From: Hymenochaete sp. R1
Taxonomy: Eukaryota; Basidiomycota; Agaricomycetes; Hymenochaetales; Hymenochaetaceae
Length of the DNA stretch: 64,000 nt
Assembly (NCBI GenBank): GCA_019400425.1
Contig: JAFREE010000008.1
Coordinates: forward strand, 310,001-374,000
Direction: 5' to 3'
The position numbers were made by a program, and so were the translations under genes. This document shows, piece by piece, positions 48,085 to 59,000 of this stretch. How positions within the stretch are numbered: the first letter of the stretch is position 1; every line of letters starts with the position of its first letter. Under the pieces are notes generated by a model that saw only the letters and a list, made by a program, of their open reading frames with translations, was not told the DNA's origin and made no database searches.

Positions 48085-48873
48085 CTACGAGAACTGAGCT
48101 TTTAATTCCTGAATTCTCTTCTCCAGCTTATTTTGCTTCTCGCGCAAACCAAGGACCTCCCGGTTATGAGCCTCTTCGTGTGTCTGGATCTCCTGGGCCG
48201 TACGGATGCCTTCCGAATCTATCGCGGCGTCGTGCTCCGTCACAATGCGATTGTGCAGGTCCTTGAGAGGTTGGGATTCTAGAATGTGGCCTGTCGCGAT
48301 CATATCGTCCGCTATTGCCTTTTTCGTTCGAAGTTCCATGGCGATTCTCTTCGATCTTGTCTTGTTGTATTCCCGTTTGTTGTAAGGCTCCGTGCCAGCA
48401 ACTTCCTTCTCGGTGGACTCGGAAGACTTCGATTCAGTTTCCTTTAGTGCGCTGGATAGCTTAAATTCCATGTCTTCGACTTGGTCCTGAAGAATCTTAA
48501 CGTTAGACTCCTTTGCTTTTTCTACGATTGCATCGTAAAGCGCGCCTCCTAACTTCTGGTTCAATCTGAATTGCCTTTGCGAATGAGCGTGGCGAATCGT
48601 CGTTAGTTTCGATGCAAGAGCCCTGTCCTTAACGATAATCTCGTTGGCAAAAGCGTCACGCGCAGTTTGAAGTCCCTCAATATCAGTGCAGTCCGGAGAG
48701 AATAGCTGCTCGAGCCTATCGTTCTCAACTGCAAATTTGGCTGCAATTTCAGCGGTCTTTTGAGAGGCAGAGGTGAGGTTATTTCCTCTAGCGGATGTCG
48801 CCGGTGCGATTGCGAAATGACCGGCCTCACCACGAGCGTGGCGGGATCCGGATCCTCTAGATGACTTAGGCAT
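48085..48873 (-). CDS. intronless coiled-coil protein of unknown function
   Basis: A single open frame of 262 residues from ATG at 48873 (MPKSSRGSGSRHARGE); an upstream in-frame ATG at 48912 would add 13 residues and is less likely. Residues about 35-120 are helical (KTAEIAAKFAVENDRLEQLF, LTTIRHAHSQRQFRLNQKLG). A coiled coil lies at about 125-165 (VKILQDQVEDMEFKLSSALK), and the C-terminus is a second coiled coil (REVLGLREKQNKLEKRIQEL). The middle is charged and basic. It is the only intronless gene in the window with clear coding character. No family recognised; it is convergent with the SUS1 side. Confidence 0.72.
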   Translation of the reverse strand: MPKSSRGSGSRHARGEAGHFAIAPATSARGNNLTSASQKTAEIAAKFAVENDRLEQLFSPDCTDIEGLQTARDAFANEIIVKDRALASKLTTIRHAHSQRQFRLNQKLGGALYDAIVEKAKESNVKILQDQVEDMEFKLSSALKETESKSSESTEKEVAGTEPYNKREYNKTRSKRIAMELRTKKAIADDMIATGHILESQPLKDLHNRIVTEHDAAIDSEGIRTAQEIQTHEEAHNREVLGLREKQNKLEKRIQELKAQFS

Positions 48874-49345
48874 GATGTGGAGGTATGAAGAAGGAAAGAA
48901 GGAGCGTTGCAAACGACGTAGTCATTGTAACATCATTTATAGCCTACTCAACGTAATTTGCATGTGCATTTCAGGTCAACAACAAGCAAGTGATCAATGT
49001 TCTAAGGTCAGAACTGAAGACTTGTTTGCATCCACCAACAATCCAGAACTCATAGTCACCTTCCCTTATCGATCACCATTGGAGAGCTAAGAGTCGATAT
49101 TCGCAAAATATAGCATGACTTGCACGTAGAATGCAATTTCAAGGTGAGGTCTCTTTGAGAAGTAAAGTTCCCTTTCAAATTAGCACACGACAAATTACAA
49201 CGTGTTCAAAGAATTTGTTAAAGGTACATTTCCTGCATACCTTACAAACGAGTCCCGCCAAGGACAACGGAAGTACATACTGAGGAGAATATTCGGATGG
49301 TAACTGCAGTCGACAGTTTGCCTCCAGAGTGGCTTGACCTTTGCT

Positions 49346-50246
49346 TTATGCCCAATTATCTATTAACGAGTCCCGCATCTCCCCAATTACAGCTGTCGAG
49401 TCGTGGCCTTGTAATTCTTATAAAGTCATACGTTAAAGCGAGGTTCGAGAGTGAGTGGAACGAAAACGTACTGAACGTAGCCTCGATTACGCTGATCTCA
49501 GTCGCAGTTGTATCGAACCCAGTGAATGCACACCAGTCATTGACGACCAATCCAGCACCTAGGACATCCGACCCTCGATTTACTGTTCCCGCCTTGGTTC
49601 GTTTTTTTAAAGATATGACGAAAACAATGACAGATTGAAATAGACGTACGACCAAGGGTACCTGTAGCAAGCTACTTAATTCGTCCTGATCCTGTATACT
49701 TGTCTTTGGGTGTACCAAAGCACCTTGGTTTGAGAGTACACTATAGGAACCAACAAGCACATTGTCGGCCACCGTTTGTCGGAACACTTCGACCTTGAGT
49801 ACGTCCGCGATGATTTCTTCCGTCTCACGGTCAACATCCGGATGTACGAGGGCGACATAGTCGTTGCACGCTATTACATTCCCAAGTGCAGATAATCTTT
49901 CCTCTACCCTCTGTATGGCGACCGCATCAGGAAGAGAGTTGCGGAGGTGTTGAAGCTCTTGGTCGGTTGTCGTGGCTGGTACAAGGAGACCGTGTCTGTT
50001 ACCTGCAGTTAGGCGCCCGATGATCCGTGTGCCGCCAATGGAGGTGTGTACTATGGGAATGACATCTGCAAGCTCGGACTCGAAGGTGGAATAAAAGTTC
50101 GTGCTGCCCTGGATAGCGCAGAGAGCGTAAGAGTTCGTGAGCTTTGAGAAGACACCGATATCGCTGCTATTTTCGAATTGTGTGCCTATATGCTATTAAT
50201 TTATGATACCTTCTGGACTGCAGAAAGCCGACACACGAGTAGCCAT
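49346..50246 (-). CDS. TIF6: eukaryotic translation initiation factor 6
   Basis: Read on the minus strand: exons 50246-50237, 50185-49650, 49592-49472 and 49407-49346 give 242 residues (family about 245). eIF6 binds the 60S ribosomal subunit, is needed for its biogenesis and blocks early joining to 40S. The sequence runs [119 protein letters not shown] and [15 protein letters not shown], covering the whole pentein fold. The first coding exon is only 10 nt (ATGGCTACTC), joined by a GTGTGT donor, so automatic annotation may miss the true start. Divergent from NDUFAF7 with 272 bp between starts. Confidence 0.93.
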
Positions 50247-50518
50247 TTTGGATTAGATCGTTACGACGTTAGTTCCCGAAACAATCGCGAGCAGATTGAG
50301 GCGTTAGCTGTAGAGAAAGGAGGTGGAGATGATAGCGAGAGGGAAGGTGTTGAGCGTTGGTTTATAAAGCTGTAGAGTATAAATTTGAATGCCGCAGAAA
50401 CTCATGTGATTCGGTCCCGAAACGAAACCGTCTTTTGCTTCCACTCTCACCGGCTCACTGCATAGACAACTCACCAGCTTAGACTCAAACGACCACCCAG
50501 TCATCAACACTCCTTTTC
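50247..50518. promoter_or_regulatory. divergent promoter TIF6 / NDUFAF7
   Basis: 272 bp between two divergent start codons. It must hold both promoters, so the two genes (ribosome biogenesis and mitochondrial assembly) may be co-regulated. No clear TATA-like element on either side. Confidence 0.45.
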
Positions 50519-52180
50519 ATGCGGGCATGGACGATCAGTAGACGATTAGGCACCGCTTTTACTGCCAGACATGGCCTTAATTCACTGTCTCGTTTCTCTA
50601 TCAGGCGCTCTTCGACAATAACTGCCGTTGAGAAGCTCGTCCGTGACTCGATAAAAGTACGTGGCAATGACTCGAAAAGCACCGCCCAAACTGATCCGTC
50701 AAACTCTTTCGAATAGATCTCGGGCCCGATGTCTGTATCGACGTACATGCAAATGTGTCTGGGTCATCCGACTCATGGATATTACATGAACCCAAACAAC
50801 GCTGTCTTCGGACGGAAGGGTGATTTCATTACGAGTCCGGAAATAAGCCAGGTGTTTGGAGAAGTAAGTCTGGCAAAATTTTCCCTCTGAGGCATGGATC
50901 GAGACAGAATGAAAACACTAGTCTACTTTGACAGCTTATTGCCGTATGGCATCTGAGTCGCTGGCTCGCTGCTGGCTCTCCTTCGAAAGTGCGAGTCGTA
51001 GAACTCGGCCCGGGTCGTGGTACTTTGCTTGCAGATGCTCTCCGTACATGGTCACAATTCGCAATCATGAAATCAGCTCTTCAAGAAATTCGATTAGTCG
51101 AGACCAGTCAGTCTATGCGCAAACTGCAAAAGGAAACGTTACAAGATCCCATTGATACATGTCGAAAAAAGGGTATGAGATTGGACAATACATCTATCTC
51201 GTGGCATGATTCTTTGGATGAAGTCAAGGACAGTTCCAAAGCAGACGGAGCATTTACGATGGTTGTAGCCCACGAATTCTTCGATGCTTTACCCATCCAT
51301 ATTCTCGAGGTTTGTTACAAACATTTATCTTATTGCGCCGATTCATAAATTTTAAATCAATCTGCAGAAAAACGGTGGTGACTGGCATGAGATCCAAATT
51401 TCTGCTGCGCCAGATCCGGCTGCTAGCAAACACATCAAAGACTCGATGGCCCACGAGAAATCACAGCCTCCTCTCCGGTTCGTCCGCAACCCGGAACAAT
51501 CTCCTCTGACGAAGTTTCTTGGTGCCATGTCTCCTCGATACGCAACTCTGCCAGAAGGGTCTCGTATTGAAGTATCACCCGTCGGCTTCAAAATTGCACG
51601 TCAGCTTGGAGAATTATTGAATGATCGTGAGGGTGTTGGTGGCTCTGCGTTGGTTATCGACTATGGCCAGAACACCATCTCGGGCAATTCTTTGCGCGTA
51701 CGTTTTATAAAACTTTTACCATGAAAAAAGTGAAGGGACAGAATGTGAATTTTTCCTTCTCGCGTACAGGCTTTCAAAGATCACAAACTCACCGACGTAC
51801 TCAAACTACCTGGCGCATGCGACCTCACCGCCAACGTCGACTTCGCACTCCTCAAAGAAGCCATCAGCGACACAGCGACCGTCCATGGCCCCATCACTCA
51901 AAACGCATTCCTCACACGCATGGGCATTCATGCCCGTGTAGCGAAGCTGCAACAGGCTGCGGCCGCTGCAGAAATTAAGCCCAGTGTTCTGGTACCGGGA
52001 AGGGTAGGGGCAAAGGGAGGGGAAGAGTCCGATGAGGGCGCCGAGAGGATTGGACAGTCGGCGAGGAGGTTGTTGGATTTGGCGGGGATGGGGACGCAGT
52101 ATAAGGTGCTGGGAGTGACTGGTGTCGGTGGACGGAAGCCTATGGACGGGGAGTTGGAAGTGTGGCCGTTCGTTCAATAA
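50519..52180 (+). CDS. NDUFAF7: NDUFAF7/MidA-type protein arginine methyltransferase
   Basis: Exons 50519-50656, 50717-50863, 50935-51309, 51368-51697 and 51770-52180 give 466 residues. In other eukaryotes NDUFAF7 methylates a complex I subunit during assembly in the mitochondrial matrix. The N-terminus is Arg-rich and amphipathic (MRAWTISRRLGTAFTARHGL), as expected for mitochondrial import. The MidA core is seen in SVSTYMQMCLGHPTHGYYMN, GDFITSPEISQVFGELIAVW, the SAM-binding loop VRVVELGPGRGTLLADALRT, ETSQSMRKLQ, MVVAHEFFDALPIHILE, and VIDYGQNTISGNSLRAFKDH. TAG at 50714-50716 that would interrupt the first frame is the end of intron 1 (GTACGT donor at 50657). Confidence 0.92.
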
Positions 52181-52525
52181 GAATTCGAGTCTGGCTTTAG
52201 TCTTCGGTTTCCGCTTAGTTTTCTTTACGGTATATTATTCAGTAATTCACGGAAGGGGAGCTATTGGTTTTTTATGTGGTCAAAGTCGTTCATAAGCTAT
52301 ATCCTACCTAGACAAGATGTTTCAATTCACATCAGGCGGACATGCAGGTTTTATCGACTTATAAAAATTGTAATGGACTTCGTTCATGAAGCACTGAACT
52401 CCTTGGGTACAGCTCAAGTATTCTGGCGTTCTGTGGTTTGCGAAACCGTAGCGTGATCCAAAAATACCAAAGAGTGATGCAACTACAGATCCAACTTGAA
52501 CTCGCGCTACAATACACGACTGCCC
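52181..52525. terminator. convergent 3' region NDUFAF7 / FRA10AC1
   Basis: 345 bp between two convergent stop codons. AT-rich with no open frame of note; must contain both polyadenylation regions. Confidence 0.4.
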
Positions 52526-53565
52526 TCATGGCGGGGGACCATTATCGTCCTTCCGTCGACCCGGCGAACGCGACCGCAAGCTCCGTCGCCGTCGTCTCGC
52601 ATCGTCCACGCTACGTTCGGCTCTATGGCGCCGCCCTAAAAGCTTTGCAGCACCCTCGTCATCGAGCGGGGATCCTCTTTCTCCGATTCGCCAATCGCTG
52701 TTGGGAGCCTTCTTTACACGGGCATGGTCTTCCTCAGGATGCGATTCCTGTTCGCGTGCTTCCTTCAAGTTGGGCCTCCTACCGGGTTCACGCCTCATTA
52801 CATGTTCTCGGTTCGCTTTTCTGTCCGCTCTTGCTGTTTCTTCTGCGACATCTTCCTCATCCCTGGGGCCGAGAGGCTCCCGACTCTTCCGCGGGGTCAC
52901 AGTTTCCTTCTCCTTTCCCTTGTCGTGCTTATACATCAACTTCCGTAGGCAGCTCGAGCACAACACGACCTTGACCAGTGCGTTCTTCGCCTCGCCGTGC
53001 TCTTCGTACGCGAACGGGAGCTCGACCGTCCTCAATTTCAGACTCGGGTCTGGTGGTAATGATGGCGATATGGAGGATGAATGGGTGGCCTTGCTACCGG
53101 CTTCATGTAGGTCGCAGCGCGTGTTTCCGCAGGTTTCTTCGCCTGCTCCGGCGATGACCTCGGATTCTGTGCGCCAGCGGAGAGCGATCTGTTTAAAGGA
53201 AATGAATTTGCGACAAGATTGGATGAGATTCAAATGGCAAGAGGAATGAGAATGAGAAACTACGTTACGTACGTTCCCAGACTTGTAATGCTTCAAATCA
53301 CATACAGCAAACTCGCGGTAGAGACTCTCATAGTATTTCTTGGCTACTTGGTCTTCCCAAGTTGCTTCGTCCCCATTTACATCGTGTTCGTCGCGTAGAA
53401 ACCTAATCAATGTATGATTGATGGTCATGTTGAGTCCAAGAATAAAGGAAAGAGTGCACAGATGATGGTGGACACGCACTTGTGGGATGCTTTGAGGACG
53501 TCAAACTCTGTTGTTCGCAGAGAAGGTGCTAGTCTCGAAGTGCTCGCGTGATTATGTAGCGACAT
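52526..53565 (-). CDS. FRA10AC1 family nuclear protein
   Basis: Read on the minus strand: exons 53565-53480, 53402-53273 and 53188-52526 give 292 residues. The family core is present: TEFDVLKASHKFLRDE, then TWEDQVAKKYYESLYREFAV, CDLKHYKSGN, IALRWRTESEVIAGAGEETC, then CGNTRCD, and the second Cys pair in NALVKVVLCSSCLRKLMYKH. Four Cys in two CxxC-type pairs suggest a zinc site. FRA10AC1 proteins are nuclear and linked to spliceosomes in animals and plants. The C-terminal ~100 residues are Arg/Glu/Asp-rich with an RRRRRSLRSRSPGRR run, RS-like, in keeping with a splicing role. The low-complexity stretch SSSISPSLPPDPS is inserted between the two Cys pairs. Confidence 0.87.
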
Positions 53566-54280
53566 AGAAACCGGGAGCTTTGCAGACGTCGTATATCGAC
53601 ACTTGGTGGTGATAGTTGAAGGTGAAGGAGTTCTCACTTCGTATTCGCGTAAGACAGAAAAAGGCAAATCTACATGTTTCTATTAGGAGCGCGGCTACGG
53701 AATACAAAACTACGTCCTGCACATGGACGACCACGCAGGGAAGCTAGGCCTTTGGCAGAAGGATCGGTTAGAAAGGGATGAAGGTCTCTTGGCGGTCATG
53801 GTCATGAACAAATACGTCTCGAGCACGCAGGATTCCGCGAGGCAAAAGAATTGTGTTAAGAGAATCAAAGGGCAAAGGAGGGCGCAAAAGATCCGTTCAA
53901 GTCTGTTGTGGATAGGCGTGGATATACTACTAGTTTGCACAGCGATGCGGGAGACAAAAGGGGGCATGAAGAGATTGGGTCCGTTGTGTGAACATGCAGG
54001 GGCTTAGCATTGGGCAATTGGAGGAGAAGGAGCAAACATGAGAACGTAGAAAAGGGCCAGAATGCTTGCGCAGCCACGTAGATTGCGCTGCAAAATTCGG
54101 GTAGACAAGCATTAATATGGTGTTGAAAAAGCGTGAAGAAAAGAGGGTAGAGTCCAGATGGAAAATGGAAATAAAATAAAATCTTGAACCTCCAAAAAAA
54201 GATCCTCCACGCATCATGAATGACCTTTGAATCCCTCTTACTAGGCCCGCATTCGTGCCAGACACTTGAATTGATACAAT
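53566..54280. other. intergenic region FRA10AC1 to surface protein
   Basis: About 715 bp holding the FRA10AC1 promoter and the 3' region of the next gene. A plus-strand frame at 53723-54007 (94 codons) has no recognisable domain and is not called. Confidence 0.4.
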
Positions 54281-55635
54281 TTAGTGGCCACCATACGCTG
54301 GTCCAAGACCGGGGCTCATTCGTCCGCTAGCTACACCCGGTCCACCATATGCGAGACTTGGACCTGGCGACGCCCTACCCGTCATCGGAGGTTGTGGTGA
54401 CGTCGAACGACTCATGGGGTTCATCGCCATCTGAGGTCCCGGTGACATCCTGCCAGTCGGAATAACTCCTCCAGGGGCAAGGTTGCTCATTGGGATTGCC
54501 TCACCGCCATAGGGCCTACCAGTTGAGTGAACCGAAGCCGTATCGTTGAACGTCTGTGGAACGGGACCTCTATATGGATCGTAGTAACCGGCTGACGCGA
54601 AATTAGGGTCATCTCGGTACGGTTGGTTAGGATTCAAATGAGGGAGTGGTGGTACAGCGTATGGATCACCGCCAGGAGCATACAAGTCGGCCGTCGAATC
54701 TGCTGCAGTCGGCTGTGAATATTGGGACGGTGTGGTGAACGCGGAAGGATTCCTGTTCAGATTGACCTCCGATGCCGAATCAAGGCCTCCTTCTTTCGCC
54801 CTGCTTGCGGGAAGTGCGTAATTTGCGTTTTCGCTGTGCGAGTTGAGTTCGGGCCACTTGATGGGTTCTAGAACGAGAGAGGGGGAGAATCATCAAAACG
54901 TGTCAGCCTGGACCCCGTCCACAAGGGGAAGTAAAATAACGCACCATCATCAAAGTCGCTGAACCTCTTTCTCGTGAACTTCCAGATGAAGAACGCTATC
55001 ACACCAAGAACAGCCACACCTCCGGCGACGCTCAGACCGACTATAGAGCCGACACTCATACCCGAATCATCATCCTTGTTGGTCGAGCTCGATGAAGCCG
55101 ATGCGCCAGAAGACGTGGCCGATGCCTGGTCGGCGGTTGGAGTGACGACTGTAGTGACCACTACTGTTTGCCCATTAGCGTCCGTAGAAGAGATGACGGA
55201 TTCGGTTGGCTGAGGACTTTGATTGCCCGTCGTCTGAGAACCCAATGAACTGCCCGTCGTCTGACTGCCCGCGCCTGTCGTCGCGCCTGTGTTTCCTGCC
55301 TGCGTCGTTGACCCAGTTTGAGCTGATGTAGTTTGAGCGTTTGTCGTCTTTGAGTCTGTGTTCTGAGTCGTGCCCGTGTTCCCAGTGGTCTGGGTGTTAG
55401 TTGCGGTGTTGGTGGCCGTGGTTTTATCTGTCGACTGAGTTGTCCCTCCCGTCGTAGCGGTATTTCCCCCTGTTGAGGTTTGGCCGAAGATAGAACCTAG
55501 CCCATCGTCTTTTTGTCGTCGGACAAGATCATTATTGTTGCTGCGGTCGTGGAGGGCTCCGACTGACTGGGTAGCGACGAGGGAGAAAAGAAGGAAAACG
55601 AGTAAAGAACGCGTACGCGCCGAGAGGCGGCCCAT
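54281..55635 (-). CDS. mucin-like single-pass cell-surface protein (Mid2/Wsc-like layout)
   Basis: Read on the minus strand: exons 55635-54945 and 54867-54281 give 425 residues. A signal peptide (RSLLVFLLFSLVATQSVGA) is followed by about 150 residues made almost only of Thr, Ser, Gly, Asn and Gln (TTGGTTQSTDKTTATNTATN), a heavily O-glycosylated stalk. One membrane segment follows (VGLSVAGGVAVLGVIAFFIW in approximate form) with a basic stop-transfer KFTRKR. The cytoplasmic tail (~200 residues) is Pro/Ser/Gly-rich with repeats of GRMSPGP/GRASPGP type (at least four). The layout is that of fungal wall-stress sensors, but no WSC domain or conserved Cys is present, so function stays open. Confidence 0.8.
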
Positions 55636-56006
55636 TGTATCTATCGCTCGATGTGTCTAGCTGGCAAGATGATGACGGAGAAAGCAGAAAGACGAGGAAT
55701 AAAATGAGAAGGGAGGGACGAGATGGTTGGAAGATGAAGAAGATGAGAAGAGGCGGACGCGTGCTGCGCCCGGAGTAATGCTGTGCAACCCTCGCATCGC
55801 TTGACAACGCACAAATACATCATCATTTTTGGTGGAAAATTTTATAGTAAAAATCCATTTTCCAACAAACATGAGGGATCAAATCAAATCAAAATATTAG
55901 AAAGACCTATTGCTATACAGAACCGAATCTACAACACGATGAGTACATACAGACTGAGTTTACAACGTCTGAAAGTTGATAGGTAGCAAAGTACTATACT
56001 ATAGAT
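55636..56006. other. intergenic region surface protein to paladin-like gene
   Basis: 371 bp: C/T-rich leader of the surface-protein gene (minus strand) and an AT-rich 3' region of the paladin-like gene. No gene seen. Confidence 0.4.
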
Positions 56007-59000
56007 CTAAGCAAGAGTGCGACGTCCTAGAATCGTAGTGATCTCACGCCGTTCTTTCAACCAAACAGGGAACTCTGCCATTTCAGGCGCCTCTTTCCGT
56101 TCAATCAAATAGTTTGCAAAGACAATCAGTGTTCCATATCTGTAAAAAGAGGCCCGCGTAGGATCAATATCCGCGACCTTCGTCTTTCTCATGAATGGGC
56201 ATAGCACTCACCGATACCTTGGGAACGAGCGGCGAGTACATCAGCTGCGGATACTTCTGAAATGCTGAAAGCGAGTAACTCACAAGTAATTTACTCCCAT
56301 GTTCGTAAGCTTTTTCTGCTTGTCGCTTCCTTTCGGCAACGCTTCAACCTTGAGTTTGTAGCTAAACCGATGTCAACGTGAAGATTTCTTGTTATAACTC
56401 TGTTTTCGAACCAAACTCACTCGTAGATAGCCTTCCGTAAATTTTGCACATCTTGCATCAGATCGATTGCTCGATCCGCGAGCATTTTCGCTGCCTTTCC
56501 GTGCGAGAGCACACCCACAAGTTGCAAGATTGTCTTATACTCTCCCTGAAGGTATGCCTCTTCTTCGCTTGGTCCATCCACCGAGTCGTATGGTTCATCT
56601 TCCGCATCACCATCTGGCGAGGCTAGCTCGCCAGTGTCGCCGGACCAAGCACCGATAGTCGCGACAAGCGAGGCGGAGACCATGCCCGTCGTTGTCCGTC
56701 CCCGTCCCATCTGACAGTTGAATATGAAATCAATATCCTTACCGCTCTTAAGTCCGGTTTGAACTCGCTCGTATAGTTGGAACAGTGCACCAGGTAACGG
56801 GGCTTGTTCGTCCGTCTGAACATACAAAGAAAGTGATTATCAATAGCGAAACAAGATGACACAGCTAGTATGTACTCACGATGGCTATACGGTCGTAGTT
56901 GATCTGTTACGAGAACGTTTATTTAATCCAAGTGTAAGCGATCTGAACGCTACTGGGACTTACCTTGAATCCTTCCTTTGCCATGAGGTTGAAAACATCA
57001 CGGGGTGTAAGAATATCATCCTCAACCACGTTCTCCCACTCCGGAATGATCGAAAAAACACCTGGACGTTCTTCCACTTCGTCGTGCAGCAGAATACGAC
57101 CTTCGTTCGCACGGACCTCTCGAATGACGTCCTTTTTGAGATTCTTTTCCATAGCTTCGACAGTTTGCGTTGTGACACCAGTCGCTCTGAAGAAAGTCAA
57201 TGACGTCCGTGAGAATATCGTCATCAGTACTTACTCCACATTTTCCAATGGACGGTCATCCAGTCGCAGCACATGGGGTCGCCCTGCAACGTAAAGCACA
57301 GGTTCCTTGAGAAAGAATGTCAATTTCACACTGCAGTGAGATGATGGCACTTTAGTCTAACCTCGCGAAGGGATGTCCAAAACACAGTATTGTTTCCAGA
57401 TGGATCGGCACCAACTCTAGCGAGAGCTCTCCTCAAACTACGACTAATCAGTGCATGATTTTGAGAACACGTTCCTAGCATACCCTTGTACCGTTGGCAT
57501 CCCACTGGATACGAATTCATAAATCAGCTTTGAAGGACAAACATGTAAATGCACATTTTTACCTTCCACAAACCATTTTGCTGTCTGCATCGCTACTGTC
57601 CACGGATGATGACTTGAGCGTAACCACGAGGGGTACGCGCCGGAAATTGGGCGACCCTTCAACACGTCTGGAATCATGATATCAGCATCATAAATTTACG
57701 AAGCAAATATAAAACACGGCATACTCAGGTAGAGACATCTTCTGCAAGTTAGAGAAGAAGTCGCTCTTGAGAATCGTCGAGACCGATAAAATAGACCCGC
57801 TTCTGCTCGCGACGACTTGTCTCGCCTCATCTGGAAGAGCGACACCTTGCGAAACGTCGACTCGTTCAAGAGGCTTCAGTGCGAGCAAGTCATCTTCGAG
57901 AAGCTCTTTCTCAAAGGTTTTAATGACTTCGATATGCCTCAGAATGGCCATCTTAAGACGAATGAGCGGCAATGAGACACGAACCTGGATGTTTCTTTAC
58001 AAAACTTTCAAGTGATTCCACAGAACGGATCGTGTCAGGTTCAGTTGACGAAAGGTACCACTGGAATATAATAAGCTCAAAATATCGACGAAGGTTAGTC
58101 AAACCTGATCACGTTCAGTAAGTTAAATATGTCATGAAGTGTTTATGGTGCATACCCCTCTGAGCAAATTGTTTTCTCTGCTGATTAGTCACGGCCTGTT
58201 CCGCATTGATTCGAGCATCTTCTATCGAGGAACGGAGATTGAAAGTATCGGAGCAGTGATCAATCGCGGTATCGACTGCGTCTTTAACCCAAAGGCCATT
58301 TCGAATGACTCGCAACAAGTCTGGTAAGGTTTGATTTAGAACCTTCCTTGGCACAATTTCAAAAAACAGAAAAAGATTTTGCGTACTATTGATTACTTTA
58401 TAAGAGTGTCTATTTGTGTCAGCCTTGCCATGTAGAGCCGAGGCCAACATAGTGCTGTTGGATCTCTGCATGAACATAGAGGGTGTTCTCTTAATGCGAC
58501 CATCGTTTCTCCCACTCTGAAGCCACTGCTGAATGAGCAGAATGATGATCTGAAGAGAAATGGTATCAGACAGATATCTTACAAAACTGGGGCAGAAACG
58601 TGATCCACTCACAGAAGCAACTGTACTTCTTCCTCTACCAAGTTGATCGTTTAAGATGATAGGCGTGTTCGTCGAATGAACCCTTGATACGACATCCATC
58701 AAATCGCTCAAATCCGTGAAGTCTGGCGACCGTTCGGAGGTGATAGGGATTCGACGGTAATGCACCCGCATGTCATTCACCATCTCTTTGCGCCTCTCCA
58801 TGATTCCCTTCAATGCTTCGACAGCTTCCGGTTGAACTTCTTCCCACACTGGAACGACCGCTCCATTATGGGTTTCGGTATGAAGAAGAAGCCGACCACC
58901 AAACTTTTCGAGTTCGGTTCGGACATCGTCACATAGCCTATCCTCTAAGATCTCCAATCTTGAGGCCGAGATCCCACCGTAATCTAGAAAAAAAGATTTA

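Noticed and set aside
50714..50716. Apparent in-frame stop near the start of NDUFAF7
   Set aside because: It is the AG end of a normal 60-nt intron (50657-50716). Spliced sequence reads through cleanly into the MidA core.
53723..54007. 94-codon plus-strand frame (MDDHAGKLGLWQKD)
   Set aside because: Antisense to leader and intergenic DNA of FRA10AC1, no family match, no splice context.
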